64,000 bases of DNA from Flavobacteriales bacterium (GTDB lineage: Bacteria; Bacteroidota; Bacteroidia; Flavobacteriales_F; PHOS-HE28), in assembly GCA_016721005.1 (NCBI GenBank), contig JADKJM010000016.1, positions 124,001 through 188,000 of the forward strand. The letters run 5' to 3'. A program made the position numbers and the translations under genes. The notes beneath the pieces are model-generated. The model did no database searches, had not been told where the DNA came from, and saw only the letters and a list, made by a program, of their open reading frames with translations. Positions 54,459-63,044 of the stretch are shown in pieces. How positions within the stretch are numbered: position 1 is the stretch's first letter; the number at the start of each line of letters is the position of its first letter.

Positions 54459-55605
54459 AGCATCCGATGATGCAGCCTTTCGTGTCCTTCAAGCGTTAGG
54501 CGATCTGTACAGCACATCAGCAGTCGGAAGCCGACCGGAGGGTGGACGCGACTTCATCGTGGACCTGAGCAAGTTGCTGGGCGCGGCGAATTGCAGAGAT
54601 GGCGACGACCGGGCCGAGGCCGAGGCTTGTCTTCGGTCTTTGCATGGTTCCCTGCTCTTCCTGGAAGGACCACGCAGAGATCCGGGCATCATCCATCGTG
54701 TACGGGTCAAACGCGAGCAAGAGAGCGTACTGTTCACTCGCATCGGTGGCCGCTCCCCTTCGCAACAGCGGCAGGCACTTTCAGACCAGTTCGGGGTGGC
54801 TGCTAGTTATGTCGTGCCTGAACGGTGGCGCGTTCAATGGCTGAGCTGGTGCGCATCGAAGCGCAAGGCCGCTCTTGAAGGTCTAGCGGTAGGTCCGTTC
54901 GACAAAGTGGCGACCGATGAGAATGAGGAGGTCCTCCTACTGCTGCCCAAGCTCCTGGCATGGGAAGGCGAATCGCTCGTGCGTTTCGTGAGTTGCGTTC
55001 TCTGCGGGAATTCAAAGCGCCTGGAAGAACTGACGACACGGGACAAGGAAGGACCGCACGCCGGGCAGCTACGTGGAAAGCTGGGGCGACTTCTTGAAGA
55101 GGTTACCGGCGGACAAGTCAGATGCCTGAACGACATCGGTATCCTGCACAATCCGAGGTCGGTACTGCTTCACGGCCCGCTGGTACTGGAGTTCGGCGAA
55201 GGCCGTTTGGACCTGAATCTCTTGGAATCACCAATTCGATTGGGACTGCTGGACGTGAAACGGGCGCAAGCGATCAGTTCGACCGCTGACAAGTGCCTCA
55301 CCGTGGAGAATGAAACGACCTTCCACGAGCTGGCGAAGCTGCACAGTGGTGTGCTGCTGATCTGCACATCGTATCCAGGACGTGCGACACTCGCGCTTAT
55401 GGAACGATTGCCCAAGGAGATGCAGTTCTGGCACTTTGGGGATAGTGATGAAGCGGGGTTCGATATTCACCGGGTGCTGCGGGAAAGAACCGCGCGGGCC
55501 ATCGAGCCTCTGCACATGGAGCGCGGGCGCGTACCATTCGAGCAAGAGGCCCTTGGGCGACCCGCACTTGCGTGTTGGCCATTCTACAAGCTCAACCGGG
55601 AGTAG
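54445..55605 (+). CDS. jetD: Wadjet nuclease subunit JetD (Toprim/Topo VI-like)
   Basis: A 386-residue protein starting at 54445 (MKRTEASDDAAFRVLQALGD), overlapping jetC by 14 nt. The C-terminal DUF2220-type Toprim domain shows the conserved Glu in VENETTF (about residue 287) and the acidic motif FGDSDEAGFDI (about 331-341), which bind metal in the DNA-cutting subunit. The N-terminal half has winged-helix/CAP-like character. JetD cleaves circular plasmid DNA trapped by JetABC. The set is complete and apparently functional. Confidence 0.92.
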   Translation: MKRTEASDDAAFRVLQALGDLYSTSAVGSRPEGGRDFIVDLSKLLGAANCRDGDDRAEAEACLRSLHGSLLFLEGPRRDPGIIHRVRVKREQESVLFTRIGGRSPSQQRQALSDQFGVAASYVVPERWRVQWLSWCASKRKAALEGLAVGPFDKVATDENEEVLLLLPKLLAWEGESLVRFVSCVLCGNSKRLEELTTRDKEGPHAGQLRGKLGRLLEEVTGGQVRCLNDIGILHNPRSVLLHGPLVLEFGEGRLDLNLLESPIRLGLLDVKRAQAISSTADKCLTVENETTFHELAKLHSGVLLICTSYPGRATLALMERLPKEMQFWHFGDSDEAGFDIHRVLRERTARAIEPLHMERGRVPFEQEALGRPALACWPFYKLNRE

Positions 55606-55685
55606 GCACCGAACGATAGCCATACGTGCCATCCGTGGGAGGTTCTTCGAGGCACCCTTAACTTAGAACCCATTCAACACGACCC

Positions 55686-56363
55686 ATGGCGGAGAAGACT
55701 AAGACCATAGACCGGAAAGTGGATGCCGGGGATGAGCAGGAGACCGAACGATTGGTAAGGGAGACGATCAAGCAGATACGCGCCCGGTTATCCAGTAGCG
55801 GACAGAACAAGGGAAAGGTGTTCGTGAGCTTTTCCTCCGGCAAAGCCACCAAGAGGGGCAAGCGATCGCTGAAGAGCGACACTTACCCGCTATTCCTCGA
55901 TGCTTTCCAGCGGCACTCCATGTTGACGCAACAGGCGGAATGGCTGATGCTGAGTTCGCTACTTGGATCAACGCGTATCACGAAAGATCCGGTAACAGAT
56001 GAGGACGATCTTATCGACCTGGCCCGCAAGCGCATCACCTACCGAAGTGTGCAAGCTCTGGCTTCGCGACTGGATCGAAAGCCCGAGTGGCTGGCAAAGA
56101 ACCTTGGCATCGAGGCGAGCGATTATGCCGGTAATGCGAGCAAGAAAATACCCGCGCAAGCCTCTGAACGTGCGTTGGAAGTGGCTGCGGTGATGGCGAA
56201 GGGACTTGAACTCTTCACCACACAGGATGCCTTGAACGAATGGTTGAAAACCGCGCAAGAGGATCTGGATGAAAAGAAACCCATCGACCTGCTCGATGGG
56301 AGCTTAAGGACCAAGAAAGTGCTGAACCTGCTGGACTCCATGACCCATGGCGTCTACACCTAA
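55686..56363 (+). CDS. Xre/MbcA/ParS-type antitoxin (DUF2384-like)
   Basis: A 225-residue protein with a charged N-terminal extension (about 1-60) before the usual antitoxin region: HTH-like ITYRSVQALASRLDRKPEWL and the toxin-binding segment ALEVAAVMAKGLELFTTQDA, LNEWLKTAQEDLDEKKPIDL, LLDGSLRTKKVLNLLDSMTHG, which ends in the family's typical Gly-Val-Tyr. Partner of the RES toxin, whose start it overlaps by 17 nt. It begins 80 bp after jetD on the same strand, so co-transcription with the Wadjet operon is possible. Confidence 0.88.
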   Translation: MAEKTKTIDRKVDAGDEQETERLVRETIKQIRARLSSSGQNKGKVFVSFSSGKATKRGKRSLKSDTYPLFLDAFQRHSMLTQQAEWLMLSSLLGSTRITKDPVTDEDDLIDLARKRITYRSVQALASRLDRKPEWLAKNLGIEASDYAGNASKKIPAQASERALEVAAVMAKGLELFTTQDALNEWLKTAQEDLDEKKPIDLLDGSLRTKKVLNLLDSMTHGVYT

Positions 56364-56856
56364 AGGTGGGCTGATCCTGCACCGCTACAGTGGTAGCAAG
56401 TACATACGGGATCTGAACGGCGAGGGTGCCCGCTTGAACGGCGGCCGGTGGAACCAAGTGAACACCGCCGTGGTGTACACTTCGATCGACGAGAACGTGG
56501 CGTTCAGCGAGTATGCGCGCAGGTTCCGACCACGAACACTTCTGTACAGCACCATGACGGGCCACGTGCGATTCGATGTGCCAGCGGGCATCTCTGTTGA
56601 GGAGATCACGGAGGCGGATCTACCGGCGAACTGGCGCGACCGGCCTGCGCCTGTTGTGTTGCAGGAACTTGGTACGGCGTGGGCTGCACGCGGAAGTTCG
56701 TGCTTGTTGAAAGTACCTACCGCACTGAACGCTTCGGCGGACAACTACCTGATCAACCCCGCACATGCTGAGTTCGACCCGGCTTGGGCCACCGTTACGG
56801 ACCCGGCAACGGTAACCACGGACTTGGTGGATGCCAGCTTGATGATCGCGCCATAG
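56347..56856 (+). CDS. RES-domain toxin
   Basis: A 169-residue protein with RES-family features: LHRYSGSKYIRDLNGEGARL, NGGRWNQVNTAVVYTSIDEN (the Arg-Glu-Ser region) and a C-terminal FDPAWATVTDP segment. RES toxins are NAD+-degrading or ADP-ribosylating enzymes neutralised by Xre/DUF2384 antitoxins, as encoded directly upstream. Full-length and intact. Confidence 0.9.
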   Translation: MASTPKGGLILHRYSGSKYIRDLNGEGARLNGGRWNQVNTAVVYTSIDENVAFSEYARRFRPRTLLYSTMTGHVRFDVPAGISVEEITEADLPANWRDRPAPVVLQELGTAWAARGSSCLLKVPTALNASADNYLINPAHAEFDPAWATVTDPATVTTDLVDASLMIAP

Positions 56857-56900
56857 GACGACACTGATTGGCTGGGGGCCTTGGAGGCGGGGGGGGATGT

Positions 56901-57068
56901 TCACCGCTGCTTCTTGCCATTCCTGTACCCTTCGTTGTACGACTTGCGGCGTTCGCGTTCGTTCTTGTCGTAGGGAATGAGGATGGACAACAACCCGCGC
57001 TCCTGTGGCGGGTCGTACTTGTTGCGCGATGCGTCCTTCTGGCCTTTGGTGTGGTCGCGTTTCGACAT
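56901..57068 (-). CDS. small basic protein, unrecognised
   Basis: A 55-residue, highly charged protein (MSKRDHTKGQKDASRNKYDP), containing the hydrophobic patch GLLSILIPYDKNE and ending YNEGYRNGKKQR. It has a clear ATG and stop and codon use like its neighbours. It lies 11 bp downstream of another 55-residue gene on the same strand, at the distal end of the 57-64 kb cluster. Function unknown; nucleic-acid binding is possible from the charge. Confidence 0.6.
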   Translation of the reverse strand: MSKRDHTKGQKDASRNKYDPPQERGLLSILIPYDKNERERRKSYNEGYRNGKKQR

Positions 57069-57079
57069 GGTAGTTGGGG

Positions 57080-57247
57080 TTAGAGGTTGCTGTTCGTGGA
57101 AATGAAGAGGACCGTAAGGCCGATGATGGACAAGAGCACGAGCAAATAGATCCCGAGTTCGCGGATGGATTTGGTGAAGGTGGTGGCCACAGAACGACCA
57201 TACAGATAGAGCACCGCTAGTAGTCCGATGCCTAACAGTATTGCCAT
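57080..57247 (-). CDS. small two-helix membrane protein
   Basis: A 55-residue protein (MAILLGIGLLAVLYLYGRSV) with two hydrophobic segments (about 2-17 and 31-50) joined by a short polar stretch. Its start overlaps the end of the DegT-like gene by 16 nt, which supports translation from the same mRNA. No family recognised; the size is that of toxins, holin-like or accessory membrane subunits. Confidence 0.6.
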   Translation of the reverse strand: MAILLGIGLLAVLYLYGRSVATTFTKSIRELGIYLLVLLSIIGLTVLFISTNSNL

Positions 57248-58287
57248 TCCGGATGCAGTTCGAGCAAGAGGTTCAGCCGGATGTACGGGGTCGCCTGCAA
57301 TTCTTCCAAGTGGGGTTCAAGTGGTGACGGTACCCGAAAGCTGACCGGGTACGCTCCCATGAGCTTGGTCGTGACCGGTCGTGGGTAGGTGATCGCTCCT
57401 TCGAGTTCTGCTGGAAGTTTGCTCAGGTCCACCGGCAGGTGGGTATCGAAGTAGGTGCTGATGCGTGGATGCGCTGAATAGAGCGATGCTTCGATGCCGA
57501 GTTCTTCGCTGTGTCGCGCGAGGAAGTTCGACATGCGTTGTTGCTTGTCCTTCAGGCGATCCATCTGCTGCTCGAAGCTGTTCACGAGCAGCGTTGCGGC
57601 GAAGGGATGGATCCTTGCGTTGAGCGGCGCGAACTCGGATGCGGCGAAGGAACCAAGCTCCTTCCCTTGGCGTTCGGGATGTTGACTCGCCTGCAGGAGG
57701 CGATCATGGATGTGCGCATGTTCCGTAACGATGGCTGCGCCTTCACCAGCGGTAATGCCCTTACCCTGGGTGAAGGATACCACGGTAACATCGGCAAGGG
57801 AACCCGCAGCACGGCCCTGCGCATCGTAGGCGCCCATCGAGCAGGCGCTATCGGAGATGTACAAGAGCCCGTGCGCGCGGCAGAACGCCGCGATGCTTTC
57901 ATGGTCCGCAGCGGTGCCGCCTTGGTCGGTGCTCAGTACCGCCCTGGTGCGTGGGCTGAGGCACAAGGGTAGGCTCTCCGGATCCAGGTTCAGCGTGCGA
58001 CTTTCCACGCCCGCCAGCACCATCGTGTTACCCAACAAACCCAGCGCAGCGAGCGAGCCGCCCCAGGACAGCGGCGAAGCGATCACTTCGGCATCGTGCA
58101 GATCGGCGGCGTATGCTATGGCGGTAATGCCCGATGTCGCGCTGGAAACAGCGAGCGCGTGTTGCTTGCCGAAGTGCTGCTTGAGGATCTTCTCGAGCTT
58201 GAACACGTCGCCGCAGCCGGTGATGTGGTCGCGGTTGGCGATCACTTGATCGAGCAGGCGTTCGGTTTCGTGGCGGAGGTAGCGCAT
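57232..58287 (-). CDS. DegT/DnrJ/EryC1/StrS-type PLP-dependent enzyme
   Basis: A 351-residue fold-type I PLP enzyme starting at 58287 (MRYLRHETERLLDQ). Motifs: FGKQHALAVSSATSGITAIA (cofactor phosphate), VLSTDQGGTAADHESIAAF, ISDSACSMGA (Asp pairing with the pyridine N) and SFTQGKGITAGEGAAIVTEH with the Schiff-base Lys near residue 177. Such enzymes usually transaminate nucleotide-linked keto-sugars. No sugar-nucleotide gene is nearby; instead it is three bases from an AAA+ ATPase gene, so its role in this cluster is open. Confidence 0.82.
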   Translation of the reverse strand: MRYLRHETERLLDQVIANRDHITGCGDVFKLEKILKQHFGKQHALAVSSATSGITAIAYAADLHDAEVIASPLSWGGSLAALGLLGNTMVLAGVESRTLNLDPESLPLCLSPRTRAVLSTDQGGTAADHESIAAFCRAHGLLYISDSACSMGAYDAQGRAAGSLADVTVVSFTQGKGITAGEGAAIVTEHAHIHDRLLQASQHPERQGKELGSFAASEFAPLNARIHPFAATLLVNSFEQQMDRLKDKQQRMSNFLARHSEELGIEASLYSAHPRISTYFDTHLPVDLSKLPAELEGAITYPRPVTTKLMGAYPVSFRVPSPLEPHLEELQATPYIRLNLLLELHPEWQYC

Positions 58288-58289
58288 GG

Positions 58290-60080
58290 TCAGATGTTCA
58301 CTCGCGAACGAAGCTCCTCGACGGTTTTCCCAAGTTTGTCCTGGTCGATGACCCCCGTGGTGGCATCCACGAATTGCTTCAGATGCGCCGGGATCGGGAA
58401 GGACGGATCGAAGACGCCGGACGTGGCATCGCGCCAAGGCAGCCAGAGATCGGAGCCACAGTATTGCAGCGCGGCAAGATCCCCCAGGATGGTCGCACCC
58501 TGATCGGATAGGCCGATGCTTGTCCTAGCCGCGAGCAGCAACACCTCATCGGTGCCCATCTCCTCCGGCACGTTACAGCGCGCAGCTACGTAGGACTCGC
58601 GGATCTCGCGCGGTGACGCATTTTTCCGCCCGAACTCTTGAGCCGCTTCCTGAAGGGCCGCAGGCGAAGCATCGGTCACGCCCAAGCGATCGAGCATGGC
58701 CTTGATGATCGCGGGCAGATCCTCGGCGACGGCGCTGAACACCGGGACGATCACCCATCGCTGGCGCATCGCATCGCTGATCGCGAACGGACGGTTGCTC
58801 GTCGCGAAAAGCCCAACGCGTCCGGACAGGGAGGCATCAGCGAGGAAGGTCTGATACATGCCCATGATCGCTTCCGACGTGCCGGAGTCGTGCGATGGCC
58901 GATTGCGGTCCAACTGCATCCGATGCTCCACCTCGTCGATCAAACCGATCGAAGCCCCCTGCTCCCGCAAGAGCCTAAGCTGAAGCATCGTGCGCCTCTC
59001 GCTCTCGCCCACCCATTGGGATTTTCCGGTGACCAGCTCGAACGCGCTCACACCGGCTTTGGCAGCGGCGAGCATCGCGAGTTGCGTTTTCCCGCTCGAT
59101 GGCGGACCCGCAAGGAGAATGTTCCTCAAGGTGCCTGACCTCCCGCGCCGGATCCCATCCGCCGTGCGCATCAGCATGCGCATCGGACGTTCGATCATCC
59201 TGCCGGTGAGTTGGATGCGCGCGTTGTTCTCCGCATCGAGCGCCACGAGGGTGCCCTCTGAGATGGTGGCGATATCGCGTTGCTTCCGTTCATACACCTG
59301 GCGGATGTCGATCGCCACCTTGTCGTGGTGCGCGGAGGACCACACCCCTTCCAAGCTGCGGTTCGGCGTGTTGCTGGCGGCGTTGGCGATCTCCTCGCCT
59401 GTGATGCCATCGAGCAGTGCCTGCGGGTAGCGCTGTGAGAGCGCATGTGCGAACACCAGTTTCTGGGCGGCATTGGGTTGCGCCAGCACGATCGCAGGCA
59501 GTTGCCGTTGGAGCAGTTCATCCAGCATCTGCGGGCGCGCCTCGTTCAGCAACAAGGTGTTGCCGCTCCTGCGGAAGGACAGGCTCTTGCTCAATTCCAG
59601 CACACCTTCCAACGCGCGCACTTGCAGGTCGGTCTTGTGGCCAGGTTCGCTGCGCGGTAGCAAATGTTCCGCGTAGTTCACCACCACCACTAACTGCAAC
59701 GGCCTCCCATCCGAGAGCACTGGACCGTTCGGTTGGGCCATGTTCAACAGACCGGTCAACAGTGTGTTGAAGAGCCGCATGTCGCGGTCCTCGTTCGCGT
59801 TGGGGTTCGCGGGAGGCTGGCTCAACCGCGCAAGCAGGTCGCTCAGGACGCGCTGGTCGGCGGCAGCGAGTTCCCGCGCATCGGAGCGAAGGCCCTGGCT
59901 ACGGCTGAACTCGATGAGTACGCGTCCTTGGGCCCACAGTTGTTCGCGGATCACGTCCACCAGTGGCATGATCCGGCCGTTGCCGCCGGTCTCGAAGTCG
60001 GCGAGATCACGACCAGAAAGGATAGCGACCGGGTGGCCGTTGCGGCATTGGGAAAGGATGGTAGAAGCGTGCGTGCTCAT
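58290..60080 (-). CDS. AAA+ ATPase, Ycf46-like architecture
   Basis: A 596-residue protein. The N-terminal 250 residues (GHPVAILSGRDLADFE, REQLWAQGRVLIEFSRSQGL, LQLVVVVNYAEHLLPRSE, LPAIVLAQPNAAQKLVFAHA) look like the degenerate P-loop-type domain preceding AAA in Ycf46-like proteins. The AAA+ module follows: Walker A LLAGPPSSGKTQLA (about 320-333), pore-region KSQWVGESERR, Walker B IGLIDEVEHRM (about 374-384), sensor 1 GLFATSNRP, and an Arg finger candidate in MRQRWVIVP. Overlaps the upstream gene by 4 nt. Presumably a remodelling engine acting on or near the membrane with the neighbouring products. Confidence 0.8.
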   Translation of the reverse strand: MSTHASTILSQCRNGHPVAILSGRDLADFETGGNGRIMPLVDVIREQLWAQGRVLIEFSRSQGLRSDARELAAADQRVLSDLLARLSQPPANPNANEDRDMRLFNTLLTGLLNMAQPNGPVLSDGRPLQLVVVVNYAEHLLPRSEPGHKTDLQVRALEGVLELSKSLSFRRSGNTLLLNEARPQMLDELLQRQLPAIVLAQPNAAQKLVFAHALSQRYPQALLDGITGEEIANAASNTPNRSLEGVWSSAHHDKVAIDIRQVYERKQRDIATISEGTLVALDAENNARIQLTGRMIERPMRMLMRTADGIRRGRSGTLRNILLAGPPSSGKTQLAMLAAAKAGVSAFELVTGKSQWVGESERRTMLQLRLLREQGASIGLIDEVEHRMQLDRNRPSHDSGTSEAIMGMYQTFLADASLSGRVGLFATSNRPFAISDAMRQRWVIVPVFSAVAEDLPAIIKAMLDRLGVTDASPAALQEAAQEFGRKNASPREIRESYVAARCNVPEEMGTDEVLLLAARTSIGLSDQGATILGDLAALQYCGSDLWLPWRDATSGVFDPSFPIPAHLKQFVDATTGVIDQDKLGKTVEELRSRVNI

Positions 60081-60877
60081 TGGCGGTTGCGTTTCGGTTG
60101 AACGGGGTTAACGGCATCGGTGCGCTTCGTGGAAACGGGGAGGGCGCAAGACGGACCGGTCCAGAGCCGCTCGCGGCCTTCGTACTGCAGACCGCTTGCG
60201 GTGAGTTGGGCATGGAAGCGATCCATTACGCCCTGGCACTGGCGACCATCAAAGCCGAATGTTTCGCATTCCAGCGCGATGCGGTCACCGGGCCTGCGCA
60301 AGACCTTCACGCGGAGTTTCCGGCCCTCGTTATCGCTGCCCGCGATCTGAGCTAGGCCAGTTCCACCCTCATCCACGATGGTGTCCAGACCGGACACGAA
60401 CAGCGCGTGCCGTACATGGTCAGAGACGGCATCGAGGTAACTGCGTTCGGCTCCATCGCGGACGACCTTCATGAACTCGGCATGCCGCTGCCGTTCCGTG
60501 TTGGCATCCGCGTGTAGATAGGCATCGAGCGCGTTCTTGACCGGCGCGGGATCCGGACACACCAGCCGATGCGTGCGCAATTCCGACAGGAGGGCATCCT
60601 TCCTTTCCTGCAAGGTGAGTTGCGTTGCTTGCTGACCGCGCAGTGATCGCGCGAACGCGTCACTGAGCACATTGGGCGGAACAATACCCTTCATCACGTC
60701 CACTTCGCCCAGCGCCATGCGATCGCTCTCCTGGAACTTCGGGAACAGTGCTTTGCCCGCCAGCACGCATGCGCCTGCAACCGCACCGGCAATGATGGGA
60801 CCGATGGGCGTGGTCTCGCGGGTGGTGCTCGCGGGTCCGGTGTAGGTCACACTCTCGTAGGTATTGATCTGGCTCAT
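60077..60877 (-). CDS. membrane-anchored protein of the AAA+ cluster
   Basis: A 266-residue protein starting at 60877 (MSQINTYESVTYTGPASTTR). One hydrophobic segment at about 25-42 (GPIIAGAVAGACVLAGKALF), a long helical middle (ANTERQRHAEFMKVVRDGAE) and a C-terminal beta-alpha unit (RIALECETFGFDGRQCQGVM) that recalls the small DUF2997/Ycf-associated fold, with its conserved G...C pattern; this link is weak. The basic tail ends QPKRNRQ. Its stop overlaps the AAA+ start (ATGA). A 39-bp leader repeat lies upstream. Confidence 0.65.
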   Translation of the reverse strand: MSQINTYESVTYTGPASTTRETTPIGPIIAGAVAGACVLAGKALFPKFQESDRMALGEVDVMKGIVPPNVLSDAFARSLRGQQATQLTLQERKDALLSELRTHRLVCPDPAPVKNALDAYLHADANTERQRHAEFMKVVRDGAERSYLDAVSDHVRHALFVSGLDTIVDEGGTGLAQIAGSDNEGRKLRVKVLRRPGDRIALECETFGFDGRQCQGVMDRFHAQLTASGLQYEGRERLWTGPSCALPVSTKRTDAVNPVQPKRNRQ

Positions 60878-60890
60878 GTGGCGGGGTTCT

Positions 60891-60929
60891 GGTTGCGAAG
60901 CAGGTGATGCGTGGGTTTTCCGTGGTTGC
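60891..60929 (-). repeat. GGAAAACC leader repeat A
   Basis: In minus-strand sense it reads GCAACCACGGAAAACCCACG and then ends in TTCGCAACC. It starts right at the stop codon of the 382-residue membrane-protein gene and ends 13 nt before the next start. Related copies: 62905-62943, 63007-63044 and 63381-63397. Confidence 0.75.
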
Positions 60930-62078
60930 TCACAGGTACACTTCCTCTTCGGGCTTGGCCGTGCGGAACGCTGGACCATCCTCGACCGGTTGTCCGGCCG
61001 TTCCCTGGTCCTCTGTTGCGGGAACCGCATCGGTCTGCTGCTGCGGCCGCTGTGCGCCGTTCCTCGGCGGGTTCTCCTCGAACGCCTCGGCGGGATCGAA
61101 GAGGCCGGGTGTGGGGATCACGGCCATGTTCGCGTTGAACATGCGGACAGCCGGGCTCACTTGCCGCGCACTGCGGTCCATGCGTTCCACGGGCAGGATC
61201 TCGCGGTGATACACTACCTCGTTCACCAGTTCCGCACGCTCGGCGGTCACCCAGCAGAAGCCCGGTGACTGGCCCGCATCGCGCATCGCCTCATAGGTTT
61301 CGCGCAGCGGATTGGCGGCGGCGATCAGCTCGTCCATGCCCTTCAGGTGTGCCCGTTGCAGCCGCTCATGCAGACGCCCGCTCCACCAGGCACTGCGGCG
61401 CATCTTGCGCAATTGTGCTCTGGCGATGCGGCTGGTTTCGATCTGGGCATGGTCCTCTGCTTCGGTGAGTATCCAGATGTTGAGAAGGAGAAGCAAGACG
61501 CTGCAACCCACGAAGAGGGAGGACGAGGTGGCGAAGAAGCCCGTCGCATCCTCGATCCCCAGCAGGTTCCCGCCATAGGTGAGCGCAGCCAGCAGCGGAA
61601 TGAAGATCAAGAGAATGAAGGCGTTCATGTGCAGCGCCACCTTTCTCCAAGTCGATTCGGTGCGGTGTGCCCATGCCATAAGCTTCATGCTGAGGGCCAT
61701 GATCGCGAAGGCCAGCACGATGGTCAGGGTCAAGGCCAAAGCGATCGCCCATTGGGCATCCGGCCCGACGAACTTCACGTTCCACGCGCGACCCAGTAGC
61801 TGCTTCACCAGCTCAAACCCAATGAATGCTTCCACGGCGACGGACAGCATGGGCTTCCAGTAGAAGAGCGCCGTACGCTGGATGGTCCCGAGGTCGTCGC
61901 GCAGCACGATGTGCCCGCGATTGGCTTGCTGAAAGCGGTTGAGGCGGGCTACGCGTTGCACATGGCGGTCAGCGGTCTGCTGCCTGTCCAGGCTGCCACG
62001 CATCAGCTTGCCGGCGATGCGGTTCACGCGGCGCTCCTGGCTCTTGCGCTGTTCCTCGTGGTAACGGAAGCTGTTCAT
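60930..62078 (-). CDS. multi-pass membrane protein of the AAA+ cluster
   Basis: A 382-residue protein: charged N-terminal region with RKSQERRVNRIAGKLMRGSL (about 1-65), four membrane segments at about 78-98, 112-135, 150-172 and 185-205 (ALALTLTIVLAFAIMALSMK; MNAFILLIFIPLLAALTYGG; LFVGCSVLLLLLNIWIL), then about 175 cytoplasmic or periplasmic residues with a helical part and an acidic, Pro/Gln-rich tail. I do not recognise a family. Starts 13 nt after the lipoprotein stop. Confidence 0.7.
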   Translation of the reverse strand: MNSFRYHEEQRKSQERRVNRIAGKLMRGSLDRQQTADRHVQRVARLNRFQQANRGHIVLRDDLGTIQRTALFYWKPMLSVAVEAFIGFELVKQLLGRAWNVKFVGPDAQWAIALALTLTIVLAFAIMALSMKLMAWAHRTESTWRKVALHMNAFILLIFIPLLAALTYGGNLLGIEDATGFFATSSSLFVGCSVLLLLLNIWILTEAEDHAQIETSRIARAQLRKMRRSAWWSGRLHERLQRAHLKGMDELIAAANPLRETYEAMRDAGQSPGFCWVTAERAELVNEVVYHREILPVERMDRSARQVSPAVRMFNANMAVIPTPGLFDPAEAFEENPPRNGAQRPQQQTDAVPATEDQGTAGQPVEDGPAFRTAKPEEEVYL

Positions 62079-62091
62079 GGTGCTGCGGTTT

Positions 62092-62877
62092 TCAGTGTGC
62101 GGTGATGATGGCGTCCTCGATCAGTTCCATGGCACGGTCCGGATGCTCCATGATGCGGGCTTCCTTGACCGCGACCTTACTCAGGTCCGCGTTCGGATAC
62201 ACGATGATGGTCTCCACATCAGCGGGCATCGCATCCAACGCGATGGGCTTCGACTTGCCCACAAAGTGCCAGAGGTCGCTGAAGCCCACGATGATCTTGT
62301 TGCCTGGCACGGCATCAGCAGGACCACTGAGCACGCGGTAGGCGTTGTTCATTGCACCATGCACATCGCTCTGGTTGTGCTGTTTGTGGCCATGCGGGTA
62401 GACCACCGTTTCCAATAAGCGCTGCGCATCGGCTAGGAAGCGTGCGCGCTTGGCGGCGATGCGATCCATCGAGCGTTGGTAAGCCGTCGCCTCTTTGATG
62501 GAATCGGGCTGAAGGCTGCGTTGGCGCTTGCGGTAGTCGTCCTCGCTTTCCATGGACTTCCGTTCGGGCATGCTCCAGGTGTTCGCCACTACGGGCAGAT
62601 CCAGGTAGAGGGCTTCATTGTCGCCGCTCTGTGCGTCCACCCAATTGAGCCACACCTTGCCACCGCCGTGCGCGAGCAGCAGGTCGATCACCTGCGCCAT
62701 GTAGGCCGTGTCCAGGTGCGGTATCGCCGTGCGCTTGGTCTCCACGTCCGTTCCATCGGCCAGGAAGTAGACCCAATTGGGCTGCGCGGGAACCTTAGCG
62801 ACTTCAGGTGCCTGTTCCTCCGGGGTGCAAGCGATGAAGAGGATACTGAGCAAAGCGAAGAGTTTGGCGATGCGCAT
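62092..62877 (-). CDS. lipoprotein of the AAA+ cluster, possible VWA-like fold
   Basis: A 261-residue protein starting at 62877 (MRIAKLFALLSILFIACTPE), a clear lipoprotein signal with lipobox FIAC. The mature part begins with a strand and acidic loop (WVYFLADGTDVETKRTAIPH) and alternates strands and helices (AQVIDLLLAHGGGKVWLNWV; KIIVGFSDLWHFVGKSKPIA; VETIIVYPNADLSKV), an order compatible with a von Willebrand A or Rossmann-like fold. A canonical DxSxS site is not present. No family recognised. Two leader repeats precede it. Confidence 0.65.
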   Translation of the reverse strand: MRIAKLFALLSILFIACTPEEQAPEVAKVPAQPNWVYFLADGTDVETKRTAIPHLDTAYMAQVIDLLLAHGGGKVWLNWVDAQSGDNEALYLDLPVVANTWSMPERKSMESEDDYRKRQRSLQPDSIKEATAYQRSMDRIAAKRARFLADAQRLLETVVYPHGHKQHNQSDVHGAMNNAYRVLSGPADAVPGNKIIVGFSDLWHFVGKSKPIALDAMPADVETIIVYPNADLSKVAVKEARIMEHPDRAMELIEDAIITAH

Positions 62878-62904
62878 GGTGGCGATGGTGTTGGTGATCA
62901 TTCC

Positions 62905-62943
62905 GGTTGCGAACAAGGCACTGCACGGGTTTTCCACGGTTCC
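62905..62943 (-). repeat. GGAAAACC leader repeat C
   Basis: Minus-strand sense GGAACCGTGGAAAACCCGTG followed by CAGTGCCTTGTTCGCAACC; closely similar to repeat A. It is the second of two copies in the 167-bp spacer upstream of the lipoprotein. Confidence 0.75.
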
Positions 62944-63006
62944 AGTCTTCGATGCTTCCGGCATCGCGGATAGGGAGGTGATCAATTGCATTCTCGTTTT
63001 CATCAC

Positions 63007-63044
63007 GATGCGAAACAGGCACCCTGTGGGTTTTCCGGAGTTGC
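63007..63044 (-). repeat. GGAAAACC leader repeat B
   Basis: Minus-strand sense GCAACTCCGGAAAACCCACA then GGGTGCCTGTTTCGCATC. It begins directly after the TGA of the 100-residue membrane-protein gene, as repeat A does after its upstream gene. Confidence 0.75.
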
